Made by a program: the position numbers and the translations under genes. From positions 21,420,911 to 21,484,910 of the forward strand of contig NC_090132.1 in assembly GCF_040581485.1 (NCBI RefSeq): a stretch of 64,000 bases of DNA, read 5' to 3'. Position 1 is the first letter of the stretch, and each line of letters begins with the position of its first letter. The notes under the pieces are model-generated. The model was not told the origin of the DNA and made no database searches. It saw only the letters and a program-made list of their open reading frames with translations. The DNA comes from Linepithema humile. Taxonomy: Eukaryota; Arthropoda; Insecta; Hymenoptera; Formicidae. Positions 39,502 to 49,060 of this stretch are shown piece after piece.

Positions 39502-42500
39502 AGAGCAAAGAAAAATATTCTGTTCGCTGAAAATCCGATGTAATAGTTCGTATAAAATCGCGCAGCAATAACTCTTAAAATTTTCAGAAAATTAAACAAT
39601 ATTTTTTTGAAAGTACTATCACGCATTGTGAGCGCGCGTCCAATTCTAGAAACGGTAATAAAAAAATATCGGGAGAAATTATCTCGAAGATTAGATTTCC
39701 TTTGGACTGAATAAATGAATATGCCATTGCCGATTGCCTTCCCTCGTATTCGAGCGCGCCGCCGCACTGCCTTTTGTTACTTTTTTCTATATTATTTTTG
39801 CCATTCGTTCTCTCGCTCTTCACCGTTCCGTCTAAGCGAAGTTACGACGCGAGTGAAAAATGAAGACGACAACTGTGCGCAATCGAGAATTACGCATGAC
39901 GTACGAGATCAAAGTTGTGCGCCCTTTCCGAAGTTCTTAAAATAAAGTTTGCCGTCGATTTAACGAAAATCTCTCAGTTATTCAAAGCGGAATGCAGCGA
40001 CAGCAAACAAATATACACGATTCTATTTATATTTTTTGTATATTTGTTATCTACAAATATTGATTTCAACCATATTTGTTTCGTTACATGATATCAGATG
40101 TATTTAAAATAATCAGATTTCAAAAATTACTTATACGTCAGTATATTTTTTGTCTATAATTCTCACTTTCAACCGTTTTTTGAAAGAGAAAATTATAGGT
40201 TTAATTGTGTTCTGACAAACGTTATTGTATTACAAATACGAGAGTTTATTTTTACTTTTCCAATTGGAATACAAAAAATATTTTTTGTTCAATTTTTTCT
40301 AAAATTACTTTTTTTGACATTTGGCTTGACATTGAAATTTTTTAATATTTAGCTGTAATAGTAGTCTATAAATTATATATATATATAATTATATGTATAT
40401 CTTGAAAAATATTTATCTTAATCCGAGACGCAGCGACAGAGAGCAAATGTATTCGATACTTGATTCTATTATCTTTTTGTCGAAAATCAACATTTAATTC
40501 CATCATGTTTGTTGTCGCCGCAGAGTCGCTTGATATCACGAAATCAGCAATACTCTAGATAGCATGAGACTCGTCCGTGTTAAATCGGCGTCGTAACAGC
40601 GCGAGCTTGCGGAGACGCTTCCGGATTTGTCCCAGAACCGATCGATCGTTCCCTCGCGATATACGACAGAGACGGTCGCCACTTCCTCGTGTCGAGTACT
40701 TTAGTTCTCTTGTAGGCTGAGAATTCCGCTCTGCCGGAACGCTAATCTGCACGACGGTGACGTATCTCGCGAGGCACACATGCTCCGATGAACAAATATC
40801 GATCGCCCGAACTCTAATAATCACCGTCGTCGCAATGCAGACCGCACAACACAGTGCGGCGCGCGCATTATACATGTAAATAATTGCAATTTGTATAGAG
40901 TAGATAATAATAATGACGACATAAGGGGAAGGACAGGATGAACAATATATTAATTATTAACGTCGACAGCGTAGTAGGCATTTTCTTCTCTCTTCGGGTG
41001 TATATTCAAAAAATTTTTTTAAATAGAAAAGCAGCGGCTTGTTCACACACATGGCACGCCGTCTTGTTTTTCCTGTCATCCTCACTGTACTTGTCGCCTT
41101 GCAAAAGAAAAAAATAAGAATTATTTGCTAATTAATAAATCAGACGCGAATAAAACCGAGTGTAACAATAATTAACGCTGGTCGTTCGGATCTATGGAGT
41201 GGGATCAATTCACGCATATAGAATATCGCGAAGATAGCAGAAGACGATAGAATTTGTGGTGCATTTTGTACAAGAAAGAAGCAATGGCAGTCGGTCGTCA
41301 GGATCGATTCGCGGTAGACACCAGATGTAAATGGACTCGGTGAAACATTCTCTGCTTACCGCGGAGAAAGAGGGAAAGGGATGCGGGATGAAGCAAATTA
41401 GGAATACACGGAATAGAGAAGGCTGAAGTTGTGGCGGGAAGCTCCGAAGAAAGCAGACGCCAATGGCGAGGGTTAATGAAGGTTTGTATCTCCGTTTTTC
41501 CCGACGCTAATCTCATTGATCATCTTTGATTTTTCATGTTACTTTATCCTAGAAGTAAGAGTTACGAGATTTTAATTACTGATACGTCACAAAATGTTTC
41601 TACATCCCGAAGACCGATTGCATCAACGTTTACCGCTGAAAGTAATTGATTATGTTTCTTTCTCTGTGTATACAAAGCGTTCCAGATTTCCGATATCTTC
41701 TATCGTCTCCGAATTTTTTGACCAAATTGGAGCCAAATTTTTAAACACAATTAACGCAATTTGTAATTGCGCGGTCAATCAGAGTTTTCTCAAAAACTAT
41801 TTGTAATTAAATAAAAAATAATTTCAAATAAAATGTAATTTATAAAAATTTATAGATTTTGTGAGTACAAATTTATCTCAAATTGATTTATAAAACTGTA
41901 GATGGTGGGGGAAAAAATCAAATTTGGAACGTTTTGTATAAGATAAGATTGTTAAAGTTAAGATCAAATCGCAAATTAAAGTTATGCATTTAATCAAAAT
42001 TATTCATAATTCAAATTGTTGGTGCAATTCAACTTTCAAATCGAAATCTGTACGTGTCAAGATAGTCAGCTTCTATTCAGACGCAATTTCCGTCGAGAAT
42101 ACACTCGAATCAACGTCACGTTCACGCGTCATTTTTTGCGCAGGCTATTGCAACGTGCGTCACCCATGCCGGCAACGAGCAAGATCCAATTTCTTTCAGG
42201 TGCTCTACGGCACGATAGATCGATAAGTAAACAATTGTAATGTATAGCGTAATTGTAATGGACAGAGGTATTGAGCACACGAGCGAGATTGGGTTTGAAA
42301 ATGAGAGAGAGAGAGAGAGAGAAATACGTAAATAGAATAAATGAGAATAGAGAGATTTAGGGGAGAGCGTCGAGAGAGAGAGAGAGAGAGGAAGCTTTGT
42401 AATCGATTATATTAAATTTTTGCCGATCTGTTAATGCCGAGTGCAGAAGAAGATCATGATCATGATTTGCCTCGCCGTATTGGGCGTTGTCGTCGCCACC

Positions 42501-42527
42501 ACCATCGGTGGATACTTCGGACTGTGA
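30377..42527 (+). CDS. Syx1A: Syntaxin 1A, 3' part of gene (spliced; alternative exons)
   Basis: Overall gene entry; single exons are listed separately. The product is the plasma-membrane Qa-SNARE that pairs with SNAP-25 and synaptobrevin to drive synaptic vesicle fusion. The exons seen here encode, in order, the Hb and Hc helices of the Habc domain, the linker, the whole SNARE motif with the ionic-layer Gln, and the C-terminal anchor. Identity to animal syntaxin 1 is near complete (for example LENSIRELHDMFMDMAMLVE). The first in-window codon matches about residue 70 of rat syntaxin 1A. The N-terminal peptide and Ha helix (one or two exons) were not found in 1-30376 and are probably upstream of the window. 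Constant exons are 30377-30451, 30580-30762, 31343-31416 and 31529-31666. One of 33418-33528 or 34468-34578 follows, then one of 36994-37080, 38766-38843 or 42447-42527. Every junction is GT-AG and phase-compatible. That six isoforms are made is inferred; no transcript data were available. Confidence 0.95.
30580..30762 (+). CDS. Syx1A: Syx1A exon: Hb/Hc helices of Habc domain
   Basis: This 183-nt exon lies between tgcgtttag and GTGAGT. It completes the split Val codon and reads IEQNIEQEEHTNKSSADLRI and onward to RIQRQLEI, then ends with the first base of a Thr codon. It covers the rest of Hb and helix Hc, including the invariant RKTQHSTLSRKFVEVM stretch of syntaxin 1. The intron before it is only 128 nt. 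Confidence 0.96.
31343..31416 (+). CDS. Syx1A: Syx1A exon: Habc-SNARE linker
   Basis: This 74-nt exon lies between ctgttttcag and GTACAT. It completes Thr and reads GRTTTNEELEEMLEQGNPAV then FTQG, ending in phase 0. It encodes the linker between the Habc domain and the SNARE motif, which contains the short helix that helps hold syntaxin in the closed state. The residue match to animal syntaxin 1 is very strong. Confidence 0.95.
31529..31666 (+). CDS. Syx1A: Syx1A exon: N-terminal half of SNARE motif, ending at the ionic-layer Gln
   Basis: This 138-nt, 46-codon exon lies between cttatcgcag and GTAAGA, in phase 0 at both ends. It encodes the N-terminal half of the SNARE helix, ending LVESQ. 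By alignment to rat syntaxin 1A, that last Gln is Q226, the zero-layer residue of the four-helix SNARE bundle. The splice point therefore falls exactly at the centre of the bundle. Layers +1 to +8 come from one of two alternative downstream exons. Confidence 0.97.
31667..33417 (+). other. Syx1A intron before the alternative exons, with inverted repeats
   Basis: This AT-rich 1751-nt intron lies between the last constant exon and alternative exon a. It holds two perfect inverted-repeat pairs: 32798-32809 with 32927-32938 (12 bp) and 33068-33081 with 33241-33254 (14 bp). No exon is seen inside. Confidence 0.8.
33068..33254. repeat. 14-bp perfect inverted repeat, 187-bp span
   Basis: AAAGTAATGACCGC (33068-33081) is matched exactly in reverse complement at 33241-33254. 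The right arm ends 163 bases before Syx1A alternative exon a. It could be a small terminal-inverted-repeat element or an RNA stem. Confidence 0.75.
33418..33528 (+). CDS. Syx1A: Syx1A alternative exon a: C-terminal half of SNARE motif (canonical)
   Basis: This 111-nt, 37-codon exon lies between cctacattag and GTGAGT, in phase 0 at both ends. It begins GEMIDRIEYHVEHAVDYVQT and ends KYQSKARR, the canonical syntaxin 1A sequence. By alignment the layer residues are I(+1), I(+2), V(+3), A(+4), V(+5), A(+6), T(+7), A(+8). It is paired with a same-length homologous exon 939 nt downstream. Exclusive use is inferred from equal length, homology and position. Including both would stay in frame, so exclusion must be regulated rather than forced by a frameshift. 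Confidence 0.96.
33529..34467 (+). other. Intron between mutually exclusive Syx1A exons
   Basis: This 939-nt intron is unlike its neighbours. It has a T-rich stretch (33838-33876), TA and TG microsatellites near 33957-34030, CT-rich tracts and runs of TACTAC. Pyrimidine-rich sequence of this kind suits regulated splicing. A 181-codon open frame across it is low-complexity and is not taken as a gene. Confidence 0.8.
34468..34578 (+). CDS. Syx1A: Syx1A alternative exon b: divergent C-terminal half of SNARE motif
   Basis: This 111-nt, 37-codon exon lies between gtacggcag and GTAAAG, in phase 0 at both ends. It is a diverged duplicate of exon a: it begins GEMMDRIEYCVNQTSDHVDQ and ends EEYQSKARK. 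The heptad pattern is intact, with layers M(+1), I(+2), V(+3), T(+4), V(+5), A(+6), L(+7), A(+8). The main changes are at +1, +4 and +7 and on the exposed surface, where SNAP-25, complexin or synaptotagmin would bind. Preserved length, frame, heptads and splice sites argue for a functional exon rather than a relic. Confidence 0.93.
34579..36993 (+). other. Syx1A intron before tail A
   Basis: This 2415-nt intron has no supported exon. It ends in a pyrimidine-rich region with CT repeats (36893-36912) leading to the tail A acceptor. Confidence 0.75.
36994..37080 (+). CDS. Syx1A: Syx1A alternative last exon A: membrane anchor with short luminal tail
   Basis: The acceptor ttctgtccacag is followed by 28 codons and TAA. 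The peptide starts KMIFIIICVVISVVILAAII and ends IGCLPSKS. It is a typical tail anchor of about 22 hydrophobic residues, then a polar tail of about six residues. It adds only one Lys after KARR or KARK, one fewer than the canonical tail C, so the polybasic lipid-binding patch is smaller. An upstream polypyrimidine-rich stretch of CT repeats supports acceptor use. AATAAA signals follow at 37348 and 37457. Confidence 0.9.
   Translation, partial: KMIFIIICVVISVVILAAIIIGCLPSKS
37348..37462 (+). terminator. Candidate poly(A) signals for tail A transcript
   Basis: Two AATAAA hexamers (37348-37353 and 37457-37462) lie 268 and 377 nt past the tail A stop. They are consistent with a short transcript ending here. 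Only the motif is seen; use is inferred. Confidence 0.4.
38766..38843 (+). CDS. Syx1A: Syx1A alternative last exon B: very hydrophobic membrane anchor
   Basis: The acceptor gattttgttttgcag is followed by 25 codons and TAG. The peptide starts KLFLIVVCVTIAVIILIIIL and ends AVSFS. It is a continuous Ile/Leu/Val anchor with almost no luminal tail. Like tail A it supplies only one juxtamembrane Lys. The phase matches the ends of exons a and b. AATAAA signals at 38886 and 39131 lie 43 and 288 nt past the stop. Confidence 0.9.
   Translation, partial: KLFLIVVCVTIAVIILIIILAVSFS
38886..39136 (+). terminator. Candidate poly(A) signals for tail B transcript
   Basis: AATAAA hexamers at 38886-38891 and 39131-39136 follow the tail B stop at 38843. 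Use is inferred from position. Confidence 0.4.
39471..39496. repeat. T26 homopolymer
   Basis: Twenty-six consecutive T, between Syx1A tails B and C. Confidence 0.9.
42447..42527 (+). CDS. Syx1A: Syx1A alternative last coding exon C: canonical membrane anchor
   Basis: The acceptor gccgagtgcag is followed by 26 codons and TGA. The peptide starts KKIMIMICLAVLGVVVATTI and ends GGYFGL. It is the tail closest to vertebrate syntaxin 1A, which also begins KKIMI and ends with a GG-x-FG motif. It restores the full KARRKK polybasic juxtamembrane motif. The exon runs on 13 nt past the stop to a strong donor (CAG|GTACGT, intron from 42541), so this isoform has a spliced 3'UTR. The junction is too close to the stop to be expected to trigger nonsense-mediated decay. 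Confidence 0.93.
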   Translation, partial: KKIMIMICLAVLGVVVATTIGGYFGL

Positions 42528-42540
42528 ACGCCAAAACCAG

Positions 42541-43000
42541 GTACGTACCGTGACATCGTGTGACACTTGACATTTTGTTGTATCAGAAGCGTCTAGATGA
42601 TAATAATCAAATTCGTACGGCGGACGAATAACCGTTCTGTTGACGTCGCAATACGACACTCGCCGTAATTGTAATTTCATTACTCGCTGCTATGCGAAAT
42701 ATTACACTTATCACAACTGACAGCTAACTGAAAGGAATTTTGTATTTTTGCACTCTGCATAGAAACACTCTGTAAATCATGCATGAGATCTCACACAATT
42801 CGAGCTGCAAAATACTTTTTTTGATAGACTTGACGTGTTCCATTGGACACCTTGCTGATGACACTGTCGATTTTTCCTCGAAAGTAATGCTTTACCGATC
42901 AATAACGGCGATAACCATTCGTATTGATTAGTGTACAAAATTCGCAACAAAGTTCGTTAGCTTTTCCCACTGTATACACTCGAACGATCTTTCTCCTCAG
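42541..43000 (+). other. Syx1A: Intron within the Syx1A tail C 3'UTR
   Basis: A strong donor CAG|GTACGT at 42541 pairs well with the acceptor ctttctcctcag ending at 43000, giving a 460-nt intron just after the tail C stop. The 3'UTR resumes at 43001. No other acceptor of similar quality was noticed nearby. Confidence 0.65.
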
Positions 43001-43260
43001 AAAAGTCCAAAGACAACAGCAGCATGTACCTAACTCCGAACCGCCGGCAGCGTCAGCATTCACTCATATCGTCCCGATACGTGAAGCTGATTGCCGTTCG
43101 GACGAGAGGAGATCGTCACCGACGGAGATGCCATCACCGTCGCGCTTCTTTCGTAACACCCATTATCGCTAGAGCCTTCAGTCTATCACTCGCATTCCCC
43201 AGCTCGACACGAAGGAAACCAAAGAGAGGAGAGATCATCCTTGTCGTCGACTTCGCCATC

Positions 43261-43297
43261 GTCGTCGTCGTCGTCGTCGTCATCGTCATCGTCGTCG
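43261..43297. repeat. GTC trinucleotide repeat in 3'UTR
   Basis: An imperfect GTC/ATC run, which creates an artificial Val/Ile-rich reading frame. Confidence 0.9.
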
Positions 43298-46169
43298 CCA
43301 CGTTCACGCCATCCTCGTCTCGGAAGCCTTCTCCGATAGTTATTGCGTTAGTTACGTTCGGTCGACGTGCAAATAGAGGAGAGAAACGGAGAAACAAGCA
43401 TCCCTCGTTCTTTTGTATTCAAATTGTTAGCTCGATCGACGATAGATCCGCCTCCTCTAGTCACTCCCAGTCCGCATCCCTCGCCCCCTCGTCCACACCC
43501 ACCCGCCCCGCGTCACGTCGAAATTCAATGTGCACGAAGCTGTCTTTGCGTGCGCGCTCTTCGCCGTCCCGTTTCCTCTCCTTCTGCCCGTTCTCCTCTC
43601 ACGGATCACGCGGCAAAGAAAAGATAACAGACGACAGGCCTCGCCGAATGGAACGGGCTGAGAAAATCGAGGGATATTTGTCTCTCTAGAATTGCGGGCG
43701 GAACTGTCGATCGGCGATCGACGCACGCATCGCCGGTCAAGCGACATCTCCGATCGACGCTCCGACATAACGTCGTCCTATCATCGACAGGACGACCATT
43801 GACACGAGGACACTGCCGGTGTTTTTCCCCTCCCCCCCTCCCCCCTCCCCCGCCCGCTCGCGCGCAAATGCCCCCGTCGAACGCCACGAGACATCCATCA
43901 TAAAATGTGTTGCCGTTTCCGGCGATAACAATGCGACGCGTCCTTCGCGGTACTTCATCTTATCGCAATCTGAGCCTGATATCCAATGGCGCTTTTCTGT
44001 GTTAATGCGAAGTAACGATGGACAGCCCGCGCTGCCATCCTCTTGCCGAAAATACGATGCACGGTACCACTCGAAAGTCGCTTGCTTTTTTTTTTCTTTT
44101 TTTTTTTCTTTTTTTAATGCGTGATTCGCGCTCCGAGAACATTCGGGACGATTCGCTTTTCTCGGAGGTCACATTCCGAGGATGCATCTTGCTCGTCAAA
44201 TCCGTGTCTGTATCCGCTTGTACGCGAGAGATAAACCGCTGACCAAAAGTTTGTACGTCGAATTCGCAATATCCAGACATTAGATCGTAATTCTGTTAGC
44301 GAATCATCGGTAAAACATCGCTAAGTAAATGGTACTAATTGGTATTAATATTCACGCGGTAGTACCTAGTGATTTCTACGGTACATTTTGCGCGGAGATT
44401 GTTCCGAGCCACGAACGACAACTTTTCTGAACCTTTTTTCTAAGAGTGAAAAAAATGTAGGGGGAGTAGCGGGTGAACCGTGCAACCAAAAAGATCAGCA
44501 GATATTACTTAAACGGAAATTAGCGCGCTAATTGAGTAATATACACTGATTTCTATCAAATATTTCAACCAGCGGTTTAACCCTCGGCCATACATATCAC
44601 GCCAATTTTGAGTAATGTTTTCGACATCTCTATACTACACCTCTCTGTATCCGGACGATCGTGAGAAATCAATTAGGTGAGGTTTCTTCCTCGCGGAAAA
44701 ACGACAGTGCGTCGTAAAGACAAATTTATCGCCTGAGAAGCACTTAGGATGGATTGCTAGTGTTAGCTAACTAAAAAATTCGTGAAATTCTCTCTTCACG
44801 TGTGCAAAAGACAGCAAGGCAATTTAATAGTGTACAGTTAGGGGTCCTAGATTCGTGTAATATTAATTAAGCATTCCTCCCCTTACACTCTTATTACTCA
44901 TTAACCGATATTCGTTAATACTCTCGGCGCGATCAAGTATCCTCGGAGTACTCGATTAATTTACGGAAGGCATCGACGTGGACGATGCGATTTTTATAAC
45001 AGGTACTTTACAGTAAAATATATTATACGCTCTCTCTCTGTGTGTGTCTCGTTTATCATAAATGACAGGTTACTCGAGAAGATGTTTCGACCAATAGGTG
45101 TTCAGTGAGAGAAACAATCAATTCTTCCAGTATTTCTATTTAGCTACGTAATTAGCGGGATATCAATCGCGATATAGCGAGGTGTAGACGAAGCGATCGT
45201 GTCTCTCTATAGACGCGCGCGCAATGCTTTTTTTTCGGAATGTGACCGAAGGGAAGCGACGTATATCGCAAAAGCACGTTGCAAACGTGTTAAAATAGAT
45301 TTCATTGTACGGAATACACGTGAACGGATTTATTTTCGTCCTTAGGCGATTCGTTTATAGTCCGACACTTTCACCGAATCGACGGATTTACGTGTTGCAC
45401 AAAACGCCATTAGATATTGGGCCACGACGACTATCAGTGGAATTTTCAACCGCAACTTCTCGCCTTGGACGATAGTTGTTTCGCGTCTCCTGTAATTTCG
45501 ACGAACCCTCAGTAAAAAGTACTTCCCTGGCGTCACCTCTTTTTCACAAGTACTATACTTCTCCATATTTCGCTAGTTTTGAAAATGCGCGATCGTGCAA
45601 GCCATTTAGTTTCGAGTATCACTTGCAAATTGGTAGAAGTTATTTGTAAATCTCATGTCCCGTCACTCTTGCTGTTTTTTCTTTACAGTTCAGCACGTGG
45701 ATTCTAAAGCCATTGCGCGCTTCTAAATAACGTACTATTTTTCGTTGGCTCTTCGAGATCAACACCACGTCGGCGCGCATGAAACAATTGCGAGCCGTAT
45801 AATTGAAATTATAAATTTTCTCAAATGTGACTTAATTATACGAGGGTTCTCGGAATCGAGTGTGCGAAAAGTGTATCATCTTCGAAATGATTAACCCCAA
45901 CGTGGACGAAGCAAGGGAGGGCCCGATATAAGTGTAGAAAGCAACAGAGAATGCGAGAGAGTGAGAGATAGTGCGAATGCGTGTACGTATGTGCGTACGT
46001 GAGAGAAAAAGAATTATTAAGCTGCAGCAATAATATAATATATAGGTGTTACGGAAAAAAAATAATTAAAAGATAATCCCATCGGCAGAATGAGCAAGAA
46101 TGAGTTAAATGCGATGAACGATATTGTATGTACACGGACTTATGTATACATATACATATTTAAAAAAAA

Positions 46170-46201
<32 letters not shown>

Positions 46202-46221
46202 ATAGATAGATAGATAGATAG
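46170..46221. repeat. Compound microsatellite (TA, GTTA, GATA)
   Basis: A TA run is followed by four GTTA units and five GATA units. Confidence 0.9.
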
Positions 46222-49060
46222 AGCGAAGTTGGCATGATCGAGGAGAAAGAATAACAATATTAATAACAACAATTATTATTATTGGCAGCGCCTATATATT
46301 GCTCCTCGATAGATTAACGTATCGGGCGGAGTGCTGGCGGCGTTAATGTTAATGTTTTGTTGAGTATATTATAATTATTACGAATGTTGAGGTACATACA
46401 TTCTACAGAAGATTATGGGTTAATGTTTGAACGAAAAAAAAAAAAAGGAGAAGAGAGAAAGAAAAATGATATAACGGTGAACGATTTATGCACCGCGCGT
46501 GAAGCGCGCGTTGCTGTAATAATTAACATAAAATAATAATAACGATGATTAAGAAAATATTAAGATCACATCTTGCATTGTACAGAAAACATAATAATTG
46601 TTAGTTTAGGTAGAGCAAACATTACGATCTACTATCTAATTATAATCCAATACGACTAAGATGGCTAAGATTTAATCGCATAATCCCTCTGTCACACGAG
46701 TTACGACGATCGTCGATAGCTACACTATTCCCCTGATAAAATTATTATCCGGCTGATCAATGGGTTTCGTTGAAAACAAAAAAAAAACGAGAGAGAGAAA
46801 AGATCTGCGCTCGTACATGTCGTTGAGAAGCTTCGCATTATCCAAAAGAAACAAAAGCAAGAATTTTTCGGTCGCCGAAGAAAATAAAAGAATCGTGCGG
46901 ACGCGAAAGTGCGTCCTCTTGTTTCAAAGCTCCACGATTTCATTCTTTCGGCTGTGCAAAACTTTGCGTTGTATCTCTTCGCGCTTCATCGAGTCGCCTA
47001 ATTATAACGTGCCGCGTGACATCACACGAAAGATACCAGTCTTTTCCAGTCTCACCGTTCGGCACACGTCAATTTTTTAGCGCAGCCTCCTCGTCCTACA
47101 TGCGATCGCCTTCATTTCTTTTTCGGGCGGCGTGAGTATCAAAGTCGATTTCCGTAACGGATCGTCGTGACGAGTCTGTCGCAACCACCCGCTCTTGCAG
47201 AAATCCTCAACGCGGACTTCCTCGCGTTCTCCGCAGCCTCGGATCTCGTAACTTTAGCTTTATAGCGAACTCTTCGTGGTAGGAATTGAAAAAAAAAAAA
47301 AAAACACCTATCGTCGTCAATTTCTTATCACTAGATAAAGAGAGAGAGATTCTATACGAGTAACATTGTAGTCTATCGGTGCACAACAGCCGACTGTACG
47401 TTAAACGAATGTGGCCTAAAGATGTAAGGGAACGTCGCGTCTCGTTACTATCAATCGATCTGTCATCCTGGCGTCCATCCTCCAGTCGTCCAGGATCGTT
47501 CCGCTCCCGCTGAGAGGATCCTGACTGAGGACGGACATCCGGATGCGTTTTATCTTGTTGTCTTTAGCCTGTACGGCTTTCATCTTTTTCAATCTCGCTA
47601 GTTTCAGTCTCGGAATCTTTTCTTTTCGCAATTTCGTCGTCTCACTGTCAATCGAAAACGCAAGGAAGCATGTACCGGACGACTGAAAAAAGATGGCGAA
47701 CGGCACCGGAGTCGTTTCTGTCGCACGTTAGAATCGCGTATTGGCGACACACCGCTCCGGATTTAATCGCGAGTGCGCGAAAAGTTTCCGCGTAATGCGT
47801 GCGTTTCCGTCGCGAGCATCTCATTAGCTAATTGCGGAAACTGGCGCAGTCTTCCTTGAGAATCTCCGTTTCTTTGTCCCGAGAGCGAGAACTGCTCTTT
47901 TTCCGAGCGGCAGTGCATCGCGACGGTTTAAAGCGAGCGTGTCGAGGGACGGATTGTGAGAAACATAAACGAACGACAAAGCCGATCACACAATTCCCGT
48001 AATCTCGATTATATTATACTTATTCGTCACGCTTAACCGAAAAACACATATATCACGGGAGTTTGAATACAAAGAAAGAAAGAGGGAGACGGGAAAAATT
48101 GAAGGGACATCGTTTAATCATTGAATACGCTATTTCATTGCATTTGTATGTAGAGTAGAATAGAAAGATTGTGATCTACGTAAGATCTTCGGATATACGC
48201 GATCCATATCCGGATGTCTAGACATGCACGGAAGAGGAAGAGGGGGAAAAAAAAAGGACAAAAGATAGGCACGTATAATCAAGAGGAGATTCATCTAGTG
48301 TCCGTGAACACGTGGATAGATGCCATGTCGGTGCAATTATTAAATACGAGAGGCTACTTCAATAACCTTATGAGTGTCAATTCCAGTTTCAAGTGTAAAT
48401 TGTAATTTCGCGAGAGTTTTAAGAGAAAAGAACAAAAAAAAAAGAAAAACAGAGAAATAGAAAGAAAAGGGTGATGCGGCGTCAAACGACGAGGGAGGAG
48501 AAGAATCTTAAACGGTTTAACATAAAAAAATAAGAGTCGCGCGATGCGCGGCAAAGTGAGATTATTAATAAATTTAACTTATTGAAACAAACAAAAAATA
48601 TTAGGAGCGAAAGGGAGTGAGAGGGAGGGAGAGAAAGAGAGGGAGAGAATGTACGCACGAGAGAGTGAGAGCGAACGAGAAATATGTTAAACTAAAGGAA
48701 GAAAAACAGGAGCTAAATCGTAGCACGTGCAGGAGTAACAGAGATAATGGATACTTTTTATTGTAGGTATTTCATATAGATGAGATTCGTAAAGATAATA
48801 AAAAAAAAAGCATACTGTATTAACGACAAGAATACTTACTGATGAAAACTCTAAGTCAACGGTGTTTTTCTGCCTATACGTATATCCGACGTCTCGCGTC
48901 CACTTCTGCGAGCGAGCGCGCTGTGTAACTTCTCTTCGCGTATAAGAAACTCTAAATGCTGAATAAAAAGCCGAAAAAAGAGCGTAAAAAAAGAAAAAAA
49001 AATGAAAAAAAACCAGCAGACGCGTCGATAAATCAGGCATCCTTGCGTTCTTGTCTTTAA

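Larger units (their letters stand above)
38844..42446 (+). other. Syx1A region between tail B and tail C
   Basis: No further anchor-encoding exon was found between tails B and C. The region contains a T26 run (39471-39496), two weakly similar blocks near 39990-40110 and 40430-40545, and two GA microsatellites (42303-42322, 42372-42390) just before tail C. Confidence 0.6.
43001..49060 (+). other. Syx1A: Probable long 3'UTR of Syx1A tail C transcript
   Basis: There is no supported coding exon here. The first 900 bases are GC-rich with a GTC repeat (43261-43297) and a C-rich run near 43826-43855. The remainder is AT-rich, with long purine-rich stretches on the plus strand after 48.0 kb, as expected of transcribed UTR. 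AATAAA signals occur among other places at 48567-48572 and 48962-48967. The right end is a guess. Very long 3'UTRs are common for insect neuronal genes. Confidence 0.4.

Noticed and set aside
43024..43689. The 221-codon plus-strand frame, longest in the window, as an independent gene
   Set aside because: Its composition is Arg/Ser-rich with a Val run made by a GTC repeat, no family is recognised, and it lies in the probable Syx1A 3'UTR. It is kept only as a readthrough question.
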